Of a stretch of 64,000 nt of DNA, positions 34,012 to 43,487 are shown piece by piece. Origin of the DNA: Endomicrobiales bacterium (lineage in GTDB: Bacteria > Elusimicrobiota > Endomicrobiia > Endomicrobiales > JAFGIL01); NCBI GenBank assembly GCA_016929635.1, contig JAFGIL010000072.1, positions 1 through 64,000 on the forward strand. The letters are read 5' to 3'. The position numbers and the translations under genes were made by a program. How positions within the stretch are numbered: position 1 is the stretch's first letter; each line of letters starts with the position of its first letter. A model generated the notes under the pieces. The model saw only the letters and a program-made list of their open reading frames with translations. It was not told the origin of the DNA and did not search any database.

Positions 34012-37000
34012 TTATTCAGTCAGCCTTTTGTAATAATCTTTTATTATCTGTTCATACTGCTTGGGATATTTTTCTTTAAGCGCATCTATTATTTCCTGCC
34101 TGAATTCACGCGGCGGCTTGTATTCATTTATGTCAGGCAATCTTACAGGCTCCTCTCTGAAACCCATTATACCGTAAGTTTTTGTTTTTATCGGGCTGCT
34201 TATGGGTTTTCCCGCATTATTTTCCTGTCCGGACAAATAATCGGATGCGGATTTTAGGCCACTCTGTCCGTTCTGCAAATATTCGAGTGCTTTTTGCCCC
34301 GATTCAAGCGCGTCCTGTGTTTTTTTATCAGTAATCTGCTGGCTTGCTTTCTTCATTTCTGTTTCAGCATTAAAGAGATTTTGAAAAACCTCCGGTTTCA
34401 CTGACGTGCTTTGTCTGAAAAACTCCTCCAGGGAGTGCCTTAAATCCGTTGTCTTATTCATTATATCATCTTCTTTTTTACTTAAGGATTTTAATGCATT
34501 TTTGTCTGTTTCACTGAATAATCCAGAATCCCCCGGATTCTTCAATAAATTCAGGATGTCATTTTCTTCCTTGGATAAAAACAGGATATCATCGTGCAGT
34601 TCATTATTTGATGTCTTACCCCTGCTATCCTTCCTCCCGGCAATAATCTTTGCAGACCTGTCTAAATCTTTTATGATGTCTTCCAGATATTTCTGGGAGT
34701 TGTAAACCCTCTTTTTCTCAAATTCCTCCAGTACTTTTTTCATCAAATTTATGGTTTTATCAAAATTTAAATGATACTCATGGGTTTTAACCGATATTCT
34801 CATTGATTTGTCAACCACCGTTCTCTGCCTTTTTGCTAAATCCTCCAATAACTTTTCCTGTTTCTTAAAGAGATTCTTTCTTCTTACTATATCCATTTCC
34901 TCTATTCCCTGATTCAAATCCTTTTGTTCTGTAATAATCTCGTTGATTGTAGTATTGTATTTATCTACTTTTTTCTGCATCTGGCTGACAGCGCCTTTGG
35001 AAAAACCCACATTCTGCCCGACTTCATCCAGAGTATTAAGAATATTGGAGAGTTGTTCCTTAAGGGACTCAGCCAATTTTTTTGCTTTCTCCCAGTCGCC
35101 TTCTTCTATGGCCTTTGACAATTCATCAACAAGGCTCTGGCTTTGCTGCAAATCGATGCTTTCGATTGCAGGTGAGTTAATAAAATCTTCCGGCAGTTCC
35201 TTGGGCAGCTTGCTTATCTGTTTGTTGATTTCCTGCATGAGTTCCTGTATCTTATCCAAGGTCCTATTTAGCTCTTCCGGCCTTGGGGTTCCTGAAAGCT
35301 GATCCAGCAGGTCAGAGCCCGCATTGCTAAGTTCCGTGCCTGAATCTATTAAATCCCTCATTTTTTGATACTGCCATATATCTTCAGCCAAAAGGCTCAT
35401 CTTTTCCAGACTGGCTATTATCTCATCCTGGTTTTTTCCTGCTTTTTCCCAGTCCTTCTTCTCAATTGCTTTTAAAGCTTCTGACATCGGCTCGTCTTTC
35501 AGGTATTCCAGGTGTGATTTCAGCCCGTGATACTCGCTGTAAGTCGAAAAATCAGTATATGGGTCATTTTCCATGGCTGATAAAAGCTTATCCAGCATAT
35601 TATTAGGAACTTCAACTTTTTCTTTTATCGATTTCTGTTCCTCTAACAGCTTGTTGTAAGTCGAGCTTGAGAAATTCGTATTTACTTCATTCAATTTCTC
35701 CTTTGCCATGGTTTGATCTGCCAGTATGTTAAGCAATTCCTCGCGGAAACCTTTTAATTCCTTTTCTATTTTTTCATGTTCTACTTCATAATCCGTTGTT
35801 TCAATTAAATAGGTGGAAGTAACCGAAGATTTTGGGCCATTTACCGTATCATTGTCCCAAGCCTCAAAGTAATAATGCATTTTCTCGGGTGATTTGAGAT
35901 TCAACTTAGATATTTTCATGGAATACTCGAATATTTTCTGAAAATTCTCATCTTTACCAAAAGGAATATCGATTTTCTCGTCTTTCCTGTCTTCTATCCT
36001 GTAATGCAGGTCGATTCTGGTTAACCCAAAATCGTCACTTGCCTGAATCACCATGGGTATTACGGAATCATCCGAAACAACAAGGTCTTCCTGCGGTGAT
36101 ATTAATTCAATTCCCGGAAGCTGGTCTTCTATAACGGATATTATGTACTCTGAAGGCTCAGGGTCATTTATATTGTCATCTGTCTCAAAAAAGAATTTAT
36201 AGTATCCCGATTTTTTCACCTCAAAACCGGTTATAATAAAATTCCCTTCATTGGCTTTTTCACTCATTTTTTTGATTTCATTTAATGAAAGAAATTTCCC
36301 TGAAGGCCTCGTTTTTCCCAAAGCCACAGGATAATTTATTTTACCATTTATGCTTAATGTTGCTCTTTTCAGGTTCTTGCTGGCTTTTGCGGAAATGTTG
36401 ACAACAGTTCCCGATAAAGCTGAGATATTCGGATTCCCTTTAATCACCTGGGTTGTCAGCCCGGTGTATTCCGGATACCTGTAACTAATCTCAAACTCAC
36501 CCAGCTGAGGATACATTACAGGCACAAGCTCAAAAACCTGGGTTTCCAAATCACCCCAGACAACATAATATTGAAGCTTATCTGTCAATTTATCAATCTT
36601 ATATGCAAATTGTCCGCCTTTAACTGACACAGGTCCTTTTTCGGCATCCGGCTCATTTCCAGTTTCATAACACAACTGTTTTAAATCCACTTCTTTCCAC
36701 TTGATATTTTCATTCTTCATAAAAAGCCTTGGATTTCCTTTTAAACCAATCTTTTTCCCGACCACTACCCTAACAGAGCTTGCATGGGGCAGGTTCTTCG
36801 TTCCGGGTTTGACATAAAACCAGCTTTCCCAGTTTGAAGCAGAAAACGACAATAAAATCCGGTTATATGAGGGTTCCAGCGGGTAAGGAGGCAATAAGTA
36901 CAAAAATAAAAAAGCTAAACATAGAACAGCAAAATATCTTAAAGGTTTATATAAAACTGCTTTATAATTAATTATCTGATTTGGCGAAAAATGATTTAGT

Positions 37001-37380
37001 TTATTTTCTACATCATCTATTAACCTGGATACTAATTCATCCGAAACGCCAACCGGACGGTCAAAATGAAGCTGCCATGAACTAATCAGTTCATCACCCA
37101 GTTCTTTAATCCTTTTTTGTATTAATAGTATAACTGCCTGATCCTTTAGGTATTTTATGTTCTCTTGGAGGTATCGAAAAATGCAATAAATACCCCAGAG
37201 TATAATGAACAAATAAAAAAGCTTTCTGTAATTAACCCTTAACAAAAAAATATAGTCGCTTATACTCCAAACAAGATACAGCAATAGCGATACACTGAGC
37301 CAATAGAGCAAGTATTGAATAAAAGAAGAGATTAATACGGATAATCTTGCAGAATTTACAAATTCTATTATCTTTTTCAT
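34012..37380 (-). CDS. DUF4175-family giant membrane protein
   Basis: 1122 residues. Two membrane segments near the N-terminus (about 15-45, 48-65) and one near 150-170 anchor it. An extracytoplasmic beta-rich part (about 180-560) follows, then a long charged coiled coil (about 560-1050) and a Pro-rich tail. This is the layout of the DUF4175 family, which often accompanies MoxR/Bat-type genes. No enzyme motif is seen. The start shares one base with the stop of the GT39-like gene (TAATG), so coupling is tight. It may be a scaffold spanning the envelope. Confidence 0.75.
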   Translation of the reverse strand: MKKIIEFVNSARLSVLISSFIQYLLYWLSVSLLLYLVWSISDYIFLLRVNYRKLFYLFIILWGIYCIFRYLQENIKYLKDQAVILLIQKRIKELGDELISSWQLHFDRPVGVSDELVSRLIDDVENKLNHFSPNQIINYKAVLYKPLRYFAVLCLAFLFLYLLPPYPLEPSYNRILLSFSASNWESWFYVKPGTKNLPHASSVRVVVGKKIGLKGNPRLFMKNENIKWKEVDLKQLCYETGNEPDAEKGPVSVKGGQFAYKIDKLTDKLQYYVVWGDLETQVFELVPVMYPQLGEFEISYRYPEYTGLTTQVIKGNPNISALSGTVVNISAKASKNLKRATLSINGKINYPVALGKTRPSGKFLSLNEIKKMSEKANEGNFIITGFEVKKSGYYKFFFETDDNINDPEPSEYIISVIEDQLPGIELISPQEDLVVSDDSVIPMVIQASDDFGLTRIDLHYRIEDRKDEKIDIPFGKDENFQKIFEYSMKISKLNLKSPEKMHYYFEAWDNDTVNGPKSSVTSTYLIETTDYEVEHEKIEKELKGFREELLNILADQTMAKEKLNEVNTNFSSSTYNKLLEEQKSIKEKVEVPNNMLDKLLSAMENDPYTDFSTYSEYHGLKSHLEYLKDEPMSEALKAIEKKDWEKAGKNQDEIIASLEKMSLLAEDIWQYQKMRDLIDSGTELSNAGSDLLDQLSGTPRPEELNRTLDKIQELMQEINKQISKLPKELPEDFINSPAIESIDLQQSQSLVDELSKAIEEGDWEKAKKLAESLKEQLSNILNTLDEVGQNVGFSKGAVSQMQKKVDKYNTTINEIITEQKDLNQGIEEMDIVRRKNLFKKQEKLLEDLAKRQRTVVDKSMRISVKTHEYHLNFDKTINLMKKVLEEFEKKRVYNSQKYLEDIIKDLDRSAKIIAGRKDSRGKTSNNELHDDILFLSKEENDILNLLKNPGDSGLFSETDKNALKSLSKKEDDIMNKTTDLRHSLEEFFRQSTSVKPEVFQNLFNAETEMKKASQQITDKKTQDALESGQKALEYLQNGQSGLKSASDYLSGQENNAGKPISSPIKTKTYGIMGFREEPVRLPDINEYKPPREFRQEIIDALKEKYPKQYEQIIKDYYKRLTE

Positions 37381-39047
37381 TATTCCGGTCTTTTTAAATT
37401 GTCAACCAGCTCTTTTAACTTCTTATATTGAGCCGGATGTTTATCCATCCTGAAAATTAAAATGGAATTTGCCAATATGTCCTCATAAGGGATCTCTTTC
37501 AGCCATGAAAATATTTGCTTGTCATAATAGTACGTTGCCTGGAAATTTGTTGCTGAAACGGCAAAAATTACTTTTTTCATCGAATCAAAATTTATTTCAT
37601 CACCATCACGGTGGCCTTTCGCGTTAGGATAGCTTATATTATCGGAAAATCCTATAGGGTAGTACTTTATTCCGTAGTAATGGGGGTCCCCAACGCCGAA
37701 ATAACATAAGTATATACCCGAGACCCCCTCTTTTTTTAAATATTTTCCCAGCTGCTTTAAGCCCTGGCCCCAGTCAACGTTTGAATCCGTAAAATATTTG
37801 TAGCCATTTGCGGGTGAACCTATCAACTCATTAAAGTAACTTAAATGCCACGGATGAATTCTGAAAGTGCCTGCACAGTACCATATCAATAAGCATGCTA
37901 TACCTAATTTAATAACCTTTTTATATTTTTCACTATAAATCCCGGACACCCATACTGTCAAGAAAGGGTATATGGGCATTATATGCCTGTGGCCTATCTG
38001 CACTTTTGAATAACAACTCAAAGCAAAATAGAATAATGCGGGCCATAGCAAAAATATTATCTTTTCCCTTGTCCATGAACTTTTCCTGAAAGCAGCAAAA
38101 ATCAGCAATATTATGAAAGGCAAAGGTGTCTTTAATAAAAACGCTATCGGAAAATAGTAAACCCATCCGGTTACTGAATGTTTTCCCAATAAAAATGATG
38201 ACCTTCCGGAAGCCACCCCGCTTAATACTTTTTTCAAGCCGACAAAATAATATATTTTCAGCGAATTAAACCTGTAGACAACAATTAATATCAAAAGAAT
38301 TAAAAACGTGACTACAATCATCTGTTTGACTATTTCCTTTGCTCCGATGTCTCCCTTCCACAGAAGCCATAAGACAATTATGCCTATTACTCCGAATATC
38401 ACAATAGCAGAGTACTTTGATGCAAGCAGTAACCCCATGCTTATTCCCAGAAAGATAACCGGTTTTAGCCCCGTCGGTTTACCCGGCTTTATTTGTTTCC
38501 ACCACTTCCATGTAAAATACATAGTAGTAAAGTAGAACAAAGTTAAAGCCATATCAGTTGTAACGAGAGTCCCGTGTGCTATAAAAAGCGAAGAAAAAGC
38601 CCATAAAAAAAGCGCAAGTACTGCCTGCTTTATGCCGAATAACTCTTTTGACCAGAAATAAATGAATAATCCCAGAAATAAAGAAAATACTAATATCATT
38701 CTCCTTCCTGAATTAAGGGCCTTTTCCGGGTCAGTCTTGTTTTTGTACATAAATAAATCTGAAAATGGATACTGATATTTCCATACCTCATTCCAATAAG
38801 GATGGTTTATAGGGAAGATAGGCCTCATAAAGATCAAAGGGATTGCAGCCCACATTTCTGCAAGAGGCGGGTGATCAAATGCATTAAGCCGGTAATCCTT
38901 TGTATTCCAGTAGGAGTAGCCCGCTGTTAAATGTATATGTTCATCATAGGTAGGAGACAGATATGTTATTGTGCTCAAACTAAATACGATATTTATTATA
39001 AAAAGCAGCAATACTGCAGCAAACGTGATATTAAATATCTTTTTCAT
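37380..39047 (-). CDS. GT39-like membrane glycosyltransferase
   Basis: 555 residues with about ten membrane segments. The first extracytoplasmic loop has TYDEHIHLTAGYSYW and FDHPPLAE, the acidic and His-Pro-Pro motifs of GT-C fold enzymes in the protein O-mannosyltransferase (GT39/PMT_2) group, which use lipid-linked sugars. The C-terminal part is extracytoplasmic (WGQGLKQLGKYLKKEG and on). It is one base away from a DUF2723 gene and one base into DUF4175, so it belongs to the same putative glycosylation block. Donor and acceptor are unknown. Confidence 0.85.
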   Translation of the reverse strand: MKKIFNITFAAVLLLFIINIVFSLSTITYLSPTYDEHIHLTAGYSYWNTKDYRLNAFDHPPLAEMWAAIPLIFMRPIFPINHPYWNEVWKYQYPFSDLFMYKNKTDPEKALNSGRRMILVFSLFLGLFIYFWSKELFGIKQAVLALFLWAFSSLFIAHGTLVTTDMALTLFYFTTMYFTWKWWKQIKPGKPTGLKPVIFLGISMGLLLASKYSAIVIFGVIGIIVLWLLWKGDIGAKEIVKQMIVVTFLILLILIVVYRFNSLKIYYFVGLKKVLSGVASGRSSFLLGKHSVTGWVYYFPIAFLLKTPLPFIILLIFAAFRKSSWTREKIIFLLWPALFYFALSCYSKVQIGHRHIMPIYPFLTVWVSGIYSEKYKKVIKLGIACLLIWYCAGTFRIHPWHLSYFNELIGSPANGYKYFTDSNVDWGQGLKQLGKYLKKEGVSGIYLCYFGVGDPHYYGIKYYPIGFSDNISYPNAKGHRDGDEINFDSMKKVIFAVSATNFQATYYYDKQIFSWLKEIPYEDILANSILIFRMDKHPAQYKKLKELVDNLKRPE

Positions 39048-39048
39048 T

Positions 39049-41184
39049 TTATTTTCCGATATTTTCTTTTGCTTTCTGAAGGTAATATAATGCCTGTTGG
39101 TAGTTTGGGTCTATTTTCAAGGCGCTTTCAAGCTCACTTATGACCTTTTTCCATTGTTTATTCTTCCAATATATAACAGATTTATTGAAATGTGCGGTTT
39201 TCTGCATAGGATATACTTCTATGGCATTTTGATAAAACCTTAATCCTTCATCGTCTTCTCCCAGCCTCTCAGAACATACTCCCAATGATGTGTAAACATC
39301 CGCAAGTTCCTTTACTATCCCGTAATATACATCATCCAAAACGTTATAGGCTTTTGCCAGCTCCTGGTATTTTCTGTACTGCCTGACAGCTTTTTGATAG
39401 ACATTTTTTGCTTCCTTAAAATTGCCCTCATTATAAAAAGTAAATCCGATATAGTTATCCGCTATTGGAAAAAGAGGCTTTAAAGATAATGCCTTTTTAA
39501 AATTGTAACGGGCTAGTTCATAATTATTTGTTCTCATATAATATCTGCCAAGCGCCAAAAATGATTTCGAATATTCTTCAATCAAATCGGGAGTAAAAAA
39601 CTCCCTGTATTCTTCATAAGAATAACTTCCTCTGTAAGGATAAATATGTTGCAAAAGGATATCACCTGATGCAGTAGTAAAAGATTTTGTTATTTTATTG
39701 ACCAATCCGCACGGCTCCCCGACATAACCGCTAATTCCCTGATATTCCACATCTCCGGTAAAGTATATATTCCTTGACTGATTATTTTCGGCAAACTGTT
39801 TCCATCCTTCCTTTGATTTCAATTCCCCCAAAATAAGGTCTCCATGGATTTTTCCCCATTTGTCCTTGTACCAGAATGAGCCGGATAACCCCTGGCTTAT
39901 AACAGCTAAATCAGGACGGTCACTTTCAACGATATATCTGTTCCACAAAGAGAACAACTGGACATCTTCTTTAAGTACAACAACAGATTTTTCCGGTAGC
40001 GACCTTAATACGTTTTTCGAATAGTCATATGAAATAAAATTATTCCGTTTGTTCAAATCAGGAAAATGATATACCGTATTTATGCACAACAGGAATGCTC
40101 CCATGCCAAAAACCGCGCTTCTAGCCAAAGTATTTTGTGATAAAAGATTCAGATAATTGAATCCCTCCGCTATCCAGATTATGAATATAAGATTTGGAAG
40201 AAGAAAATGTGCTTCAAGTATTGCAAGAGCATGAGGATTTGGCGGCATGTTAGCCAGATATATGAAAACCGGTCCGGAAAGCATCCATGCTATTAACGTT
40301 GAAAATGCAAGATTTTTATCCCTTTTAAAAAAGGATAAAAGGCCCAATAAACCCAAGGGTAACCCTATAAAGGCAAAACCCGTATAAAGGTGATTAAAAT
40401 AAAAGAGTATATCGGAAATAAAATTTTCACCCTTACCGTAACTGACTGACAGTAAGTCAAGTGTCCCGCCATGGGTTTTTCTTGTCAAAGAGCCCCAGAA
40501 TCTTGAAAGGTCTGCAGGATGGTTCCAGTCAAGAAATGGCCCCTGGCCTGACCTAATAGGCATGTACATGTATATTGAAAATCCGACAATAAAAAATAAT
40601 CCGAATAAAACTATCTGTGAAAATCCAAACTGCTTCCTTTTAATAAATAAAATCCAGAATAAACCCGGTGCCAAAAGCAGCAAATCCATTCTGTTTCCAA
40701 GGCCCACACCGAAAATGAACGCAAAAAGTGAAACCGTACAAATAATTTCCCTGTATTTCTCCCTGCCATTCAGATTTATCTTGTACAAAATGATATAAAT
40801 CAGCAGGGCAGCAAAAAGAGTGTTCAAGGTATACATCTCGGATACAAGAGATAAATACCATTGCAGATAGCTTGATGCAAAAAGTAACGATAAAACCCCT
40901 GCTAAAAACCTGCTTGATAATAACTTTACAAGGATTTTATAAAGTAACCAGACAGTCACTGCGCTTGCCAGTGCAGATAAAACATTCATTTTATATCCCG
41001 CGTTTCCCCACGGGATTAATATAAGGAATATTTTCGAGAGGATTGCATAAAACGGATATCCCGGAGGATGCGCTATTCCCAAGGTGTGCGCAACGCTCAC
41101 CATCTCGCCTGTATCACGGTAAGGTGCTACCGCTGGAAAAAGGGTGTAGAGATATACTATAAAACTTATTAATAAAACAGCCAT
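39049..41184 (-). CDS. DUF2723 glycosyltransferase-like protein with TPR tail (copy C)
   Basis: 711 residues. The N-terminal 380 residues have about ten membrane segments with the family start motif RDTGEM and HPPGYPFY. From about 520 the protein is soluble and holds TPR units (NYELARYNFKKALSLKP, NEGNFKEAKNVYQKAV, KKVISELESALKIDP). DUF2723 includes human TMEM260, a protein O-mannosyltransferase, so a GT-C role in protein glycosylation is likely but unproven in bacteria of this kind. It is one base away from copy B and one base from the GT39-like gene. Confidence 0.8.
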   Translation of the reverse strand: MAVLLISFIVYLYTLFPAVAPYRDTGEMVSVAHTLGIAHPPGYPFYAILSKIFLILIPWGNAGYKMNVLSALASAVTVWLLYKILVKLLSSRFLAGVLSLLFASSYLQWYLSLVSEMYTLNTLFAALLIYIILYKINLNGREKYREIICTVSLFAFIFGVGLGNRMDLLLLAPGLFWILFIKRKQFGFSQIVLFGLFFIVGFSIYMYMPIRSGQGPFLDWNHPADLSRFWGSLTRKTHGGTLDLLSVSYGKGENFISDILFYFNHLYTGFAFIGLPLGLLGLLSFFKRDKNLAFSTLIAWMLSGPVFIYLANMPPNPHALAILEAHFLLPNLIFIIWIAEGFNYLNLLSQNTLARSAVFGMGAFLLCINTVYHFPDLNKRNNFISYDYSKNVLRSLPEKSVVVLKEDVQLFSLWNRYIVESDRPDLAVISQGLSGSFWYKDKWGKIHGDLILGELKSKEGWKQFAENNQSRNIYFTGDVEYQGISGYVGEPCGLVNKITKSFTTASGDILLQHIYPYRGSYSYEEYREFFTPDLIEEYSKSFLALGRYYMRTNNYELARYNFKKALSLKPLFPIADNYIGFTFYNEGNFKEAKNVYQKAVRQYRKYQELAKAYNVLDDVYYGIVKELADVYTSLGVCSERLGEDDEGLRFYQNAIEVYPMQKTAHFNKSVIYWKNKQWKKVISELESALKIDPNYQQALYYLQKAKENIGK

Positions 41185-41185
41185 T

Positions 41186-43282
41186 CTATTTACCCGCTAA
41201 TCTATTTTCGGCTAACTTTAAATATTTCTTCGCATCAGCATGTTCCGGATTTAGCTCTAAAACTATTTTGAGCTCTTCAACCACTTTGTTCCAGTTACTC
41301 ATATGCCAATACAAAACAGCCAGATTAAAATGCGTTTGAACGCTCTCATAGTCCAACTGCAATGCTTTCTGATAAAAATCCATTGCCTTGTTTAAATCAT
41401 TTTTCAACTCATAGATAGCACCTAAATTTGTATAAACCTCGGTGTTTGGCCTTGATTTTAAATAGTACGCTTCCGCCATGTTCAACAATCCGTTTTTGTG
41501 ATATAAGAATCCGACTGTTTGTGCCCATCTGCGAGATTTATCGTACGAAACAAGGCCTTTGAAGTACAAATCCGCATAAGGCATATCTTTTACAGTAAGG
41601 CAGTATTTACCCATCAGATGAAAATAGGAAAAAAGTAAATTCAGCGATCTTTTATCCATCTGGTTATAATCAGGGATTCTCAATGAATAAATATAAGGAT
41701 ATATATTCTTTTTTTCCGCCTCACTGTTGTCTACTTTGTATATCAAACCTTCCTGAAAACGCGGTATGTCAATCATCTGAGGTTCAAATGTAGCGTAATA
41801 TACAGGCCTCCTGGTACCTTGAATAATAGCCGTCTCGATTTTTTCCCTTATTGCCAGCCTAGGTTTGCCCCATATACGGTAATAATCATCCCCGTAAATA
41901 CTTCTTGATACTCCTGCATTGCAGTCAACAAAGCTTATATCAGGACGCTTTCTTTCAGACATATGCAGATAGGCAATTGCAAACTCCATCTCATCAGCCC
42001 TGTCGGAAAACATAATTGAGCCCTGCGGCAGAGTACGCAGGATGTTCTTTCCGTAATCATAAAATATAAACTCATTTCTATGATTCAAAGAGCCTATGTT
42101 CTGGAAAAATAAAACCACAGGAATAACAAAGACAAAATTTGAAACGTATTTAGGCAATTTCTTCAACGCTTTCGATATAATCAGGATAACAAAAATAAAC
42201 GGCAAAAAGAAAAATCTTTTCAGGAGAGCACTGCTTGAAGGATCCAATGTAACATTAGCCAGGATTAAAAATCCGGGCCCTGTACCTATAAGTAGCAGCA
42301 GCAAAATCAAGCTAGATTGCTTCGTCACTTCGTTCCTCGCAATGACGGACTTTTTAATGTCATTGCGAGTCCCGCCAAGCGGGACGAAGCAATCTCTTTT
42401 CATTAAGTTATTCATTATCTCTTTTAAGCAAAACCACATCCCCAGAATAAAAAGAAGAATACCTGCCCAGGTAAAATTTTCCTTTATTACCTGCAGGAAA
42501 AAATAGAGTTTCTTTAATATAACTGGAACCGACAGAGGAGGTGCACCCCCCTGTGCAAGAGCTATACTCCCGTAACGAAGCCTGGCTATCACCTGCCAGA
42601 ACCTTTTTAATGTCTCGGGGTCTTCCCAGTCAAAAACAGGCTGTGATTTTGAACGTACATATAAAAATAGTGTTATTGAAAATCCAAGGATACTAAAAAG
42701 AACAATATTAGTTAAATGGTATTTCCAATTACTTCTTAGTTCAACTTTATATTGACTTAAGAACCACCACAACAACCCCAACCCAAGCAATCCTAAAGTA
42801 TAATGAGTAGTCAGTGAAATAAACAGCAGGTAGACAACAAGAATGTATTTATTTTTAATTGGTTTACTATAAATCAACCAGCAAATTATGCATCCCATAA
42901 AAGCAGCAAGTCCGTACACTTCCGTAGTATTAGCCATTGCCCATACAACATTGGAAAACGCATACATCAGACCGGCAGATAAGCTGATTAAAATGTTTTC
43001 GGTCATTTCAAGGATTACGCAAAAAAGAATAACACTGGCCAACGCTATGAAAACGCTTGAAAGCAAATTTATCCTGTATGCGTTATTCCCGAACGGAACT
43101 AATGTTACAAACATCTTTCCAACAATACTGTACAAAGGGTATCCGGGAGAATGGGCTATGCCCAGCGTTGTACCCACACCTGCCAGCTCCCCTGAATCGT
43201 CACCTGTAATACAGGGAACCGCGGTAAACAAATAAACTGCAAAGGTCAGAAATAGAATTAGTACTGCTATGAATTTATTCAA
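41186..43282 (-). CDS. DUF2723 glycosyltransferase-like protein with TPR tail (copy B)
   Basis: 698 residues with the same plan as copies A and C: DDSGEL, HSPGYPLY, about ten membrane segments, then TPR repeats at the C-terminus (NDLNKAMDFYQKALQLD). Between two membrane segments, residues about 296-323 are encoded by a palindromic repeat inserted in frame (VIARNEVTKQS), absent from the other copies at this point. Start: TTG, with AAAGG 9 bases upstream and no ATG nearby. The gap before it (43283-43487) holds a large hairpin repeat. Confidence 0.8.
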   Translation of the reverse strand: MNKFIAVLILFLTFAVYLFTAVPCITGDDSGELAGVGTTLGIAHSPGYPLYSIVGKMFVTLVPFGNNAYRINLLSSVFIALASVILFCVILEMTENILISLSAGLMYAFSNVVWAMANTTEVYGLAAFMGCIICWLIYSKPIKNKYILVVYLLFISLTTHYTLGLLGLGLLWWFLSQYKVELRSNWKYHLTNIVLFSILGFSITLFLYVRSKSQPVFDWEDPETLKRFWQVIARLRYGSIALAQGGAPPLSVPVILKKLYFFLQVIKENFTWAGILLFILGMWFCLKEIMNNLMKRDCFVPLGGTRNDIKKSVIARNEVTKQSSLILLLLLIGTGPGFLILANVTLDPSSSALLKRFFFLPFIFVILIISKALKKLPKYVSNFVFVIPVVLFFQNIGSLNHRNEFIFYDYGKNILRTLPQGSIMFSDRADEMEFAIAYLHMSERKRPDISFVDCNAGVSRSIYGDDYYRIWGKPRLAIREKIETAIIQGTRRPVYYATFEPQMIDIPRFQEGLIYKVDNSEAEKKNIYPYIYSLRIPDYNQMDKRSLNLLFSYFHLMGKYCLTVKDMPYADLYFKGLVSYDKSRRWAQTVGFLYHKNGLLNMAEAYYLKSRPNTEVYTNLGAIYELKNDLNKAMDFYQKALQLDYESVQTHFNLAVLYWHMSNWNKVVEELKIVLELNPEHADAKKYLKLAENRLAGK
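42314..42395. repeat. Palindromic repeat, family 1, two inverted copies inside a gene
   Basis: Two head-to-head copies of a short repeat with the shared ends GTCATTGCGAG and GAAGCAATCT (42314-42346 and 42359-42395). The unit resembles the widespread 'attgcgag...gaagcaat' intergenic palindromes of many bacteria. Here it lies in frame inside DUF2723 copy B. Confidence 0.85.
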
Positions 43283-43320
43283 ATTAAAATACCTTTATCT
43301 CGCAAGGATATGTTTAAGAA

Positions 43321-43441
43321 TGTGTTACAATTGTAGTGTAGGCCTTTATGGCAGTAATAATGAAAAACTTTATCGATATAGTGATATAATATTTTTACGC
43401 CCACAAGGGGCTACACTACAAAAAACATTAATTGTAACACA
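43321..43441. repeat. Large intergenic inverted repeat, family 2
   Basis: A 121-base element. Its outer ends are a perfect 12-bp inverted repeat (TGTGTTACAATT), and its inner arms (43333-43352 and 43393-43419) share GTAGTGTAG followed by a CC-TTGTGG-like core. The right side has a 10-base insertion between the outer and inner arms. It is MITE-like, noncoding and related to 17211-17278. No clear target-site duplication was seen. It occupies most of the 205-base gap between the S8 protease gene and DUF2723 copy B. Confidence 0.7.
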
Positions 43442-43487
43442 GCTTGAAATCCACCCCTGCAAAATCCCAAATGATTCTAGTTAAACA

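Noticed and set aside
42096..42506. A 136-codon plus-strand frame across the palindromic repeat in DUF2723 copy B.
   Set aside because: It is an antisense shadow of the membrane-protein gene. Its repeat-derived segment merely reflects the palindrome.
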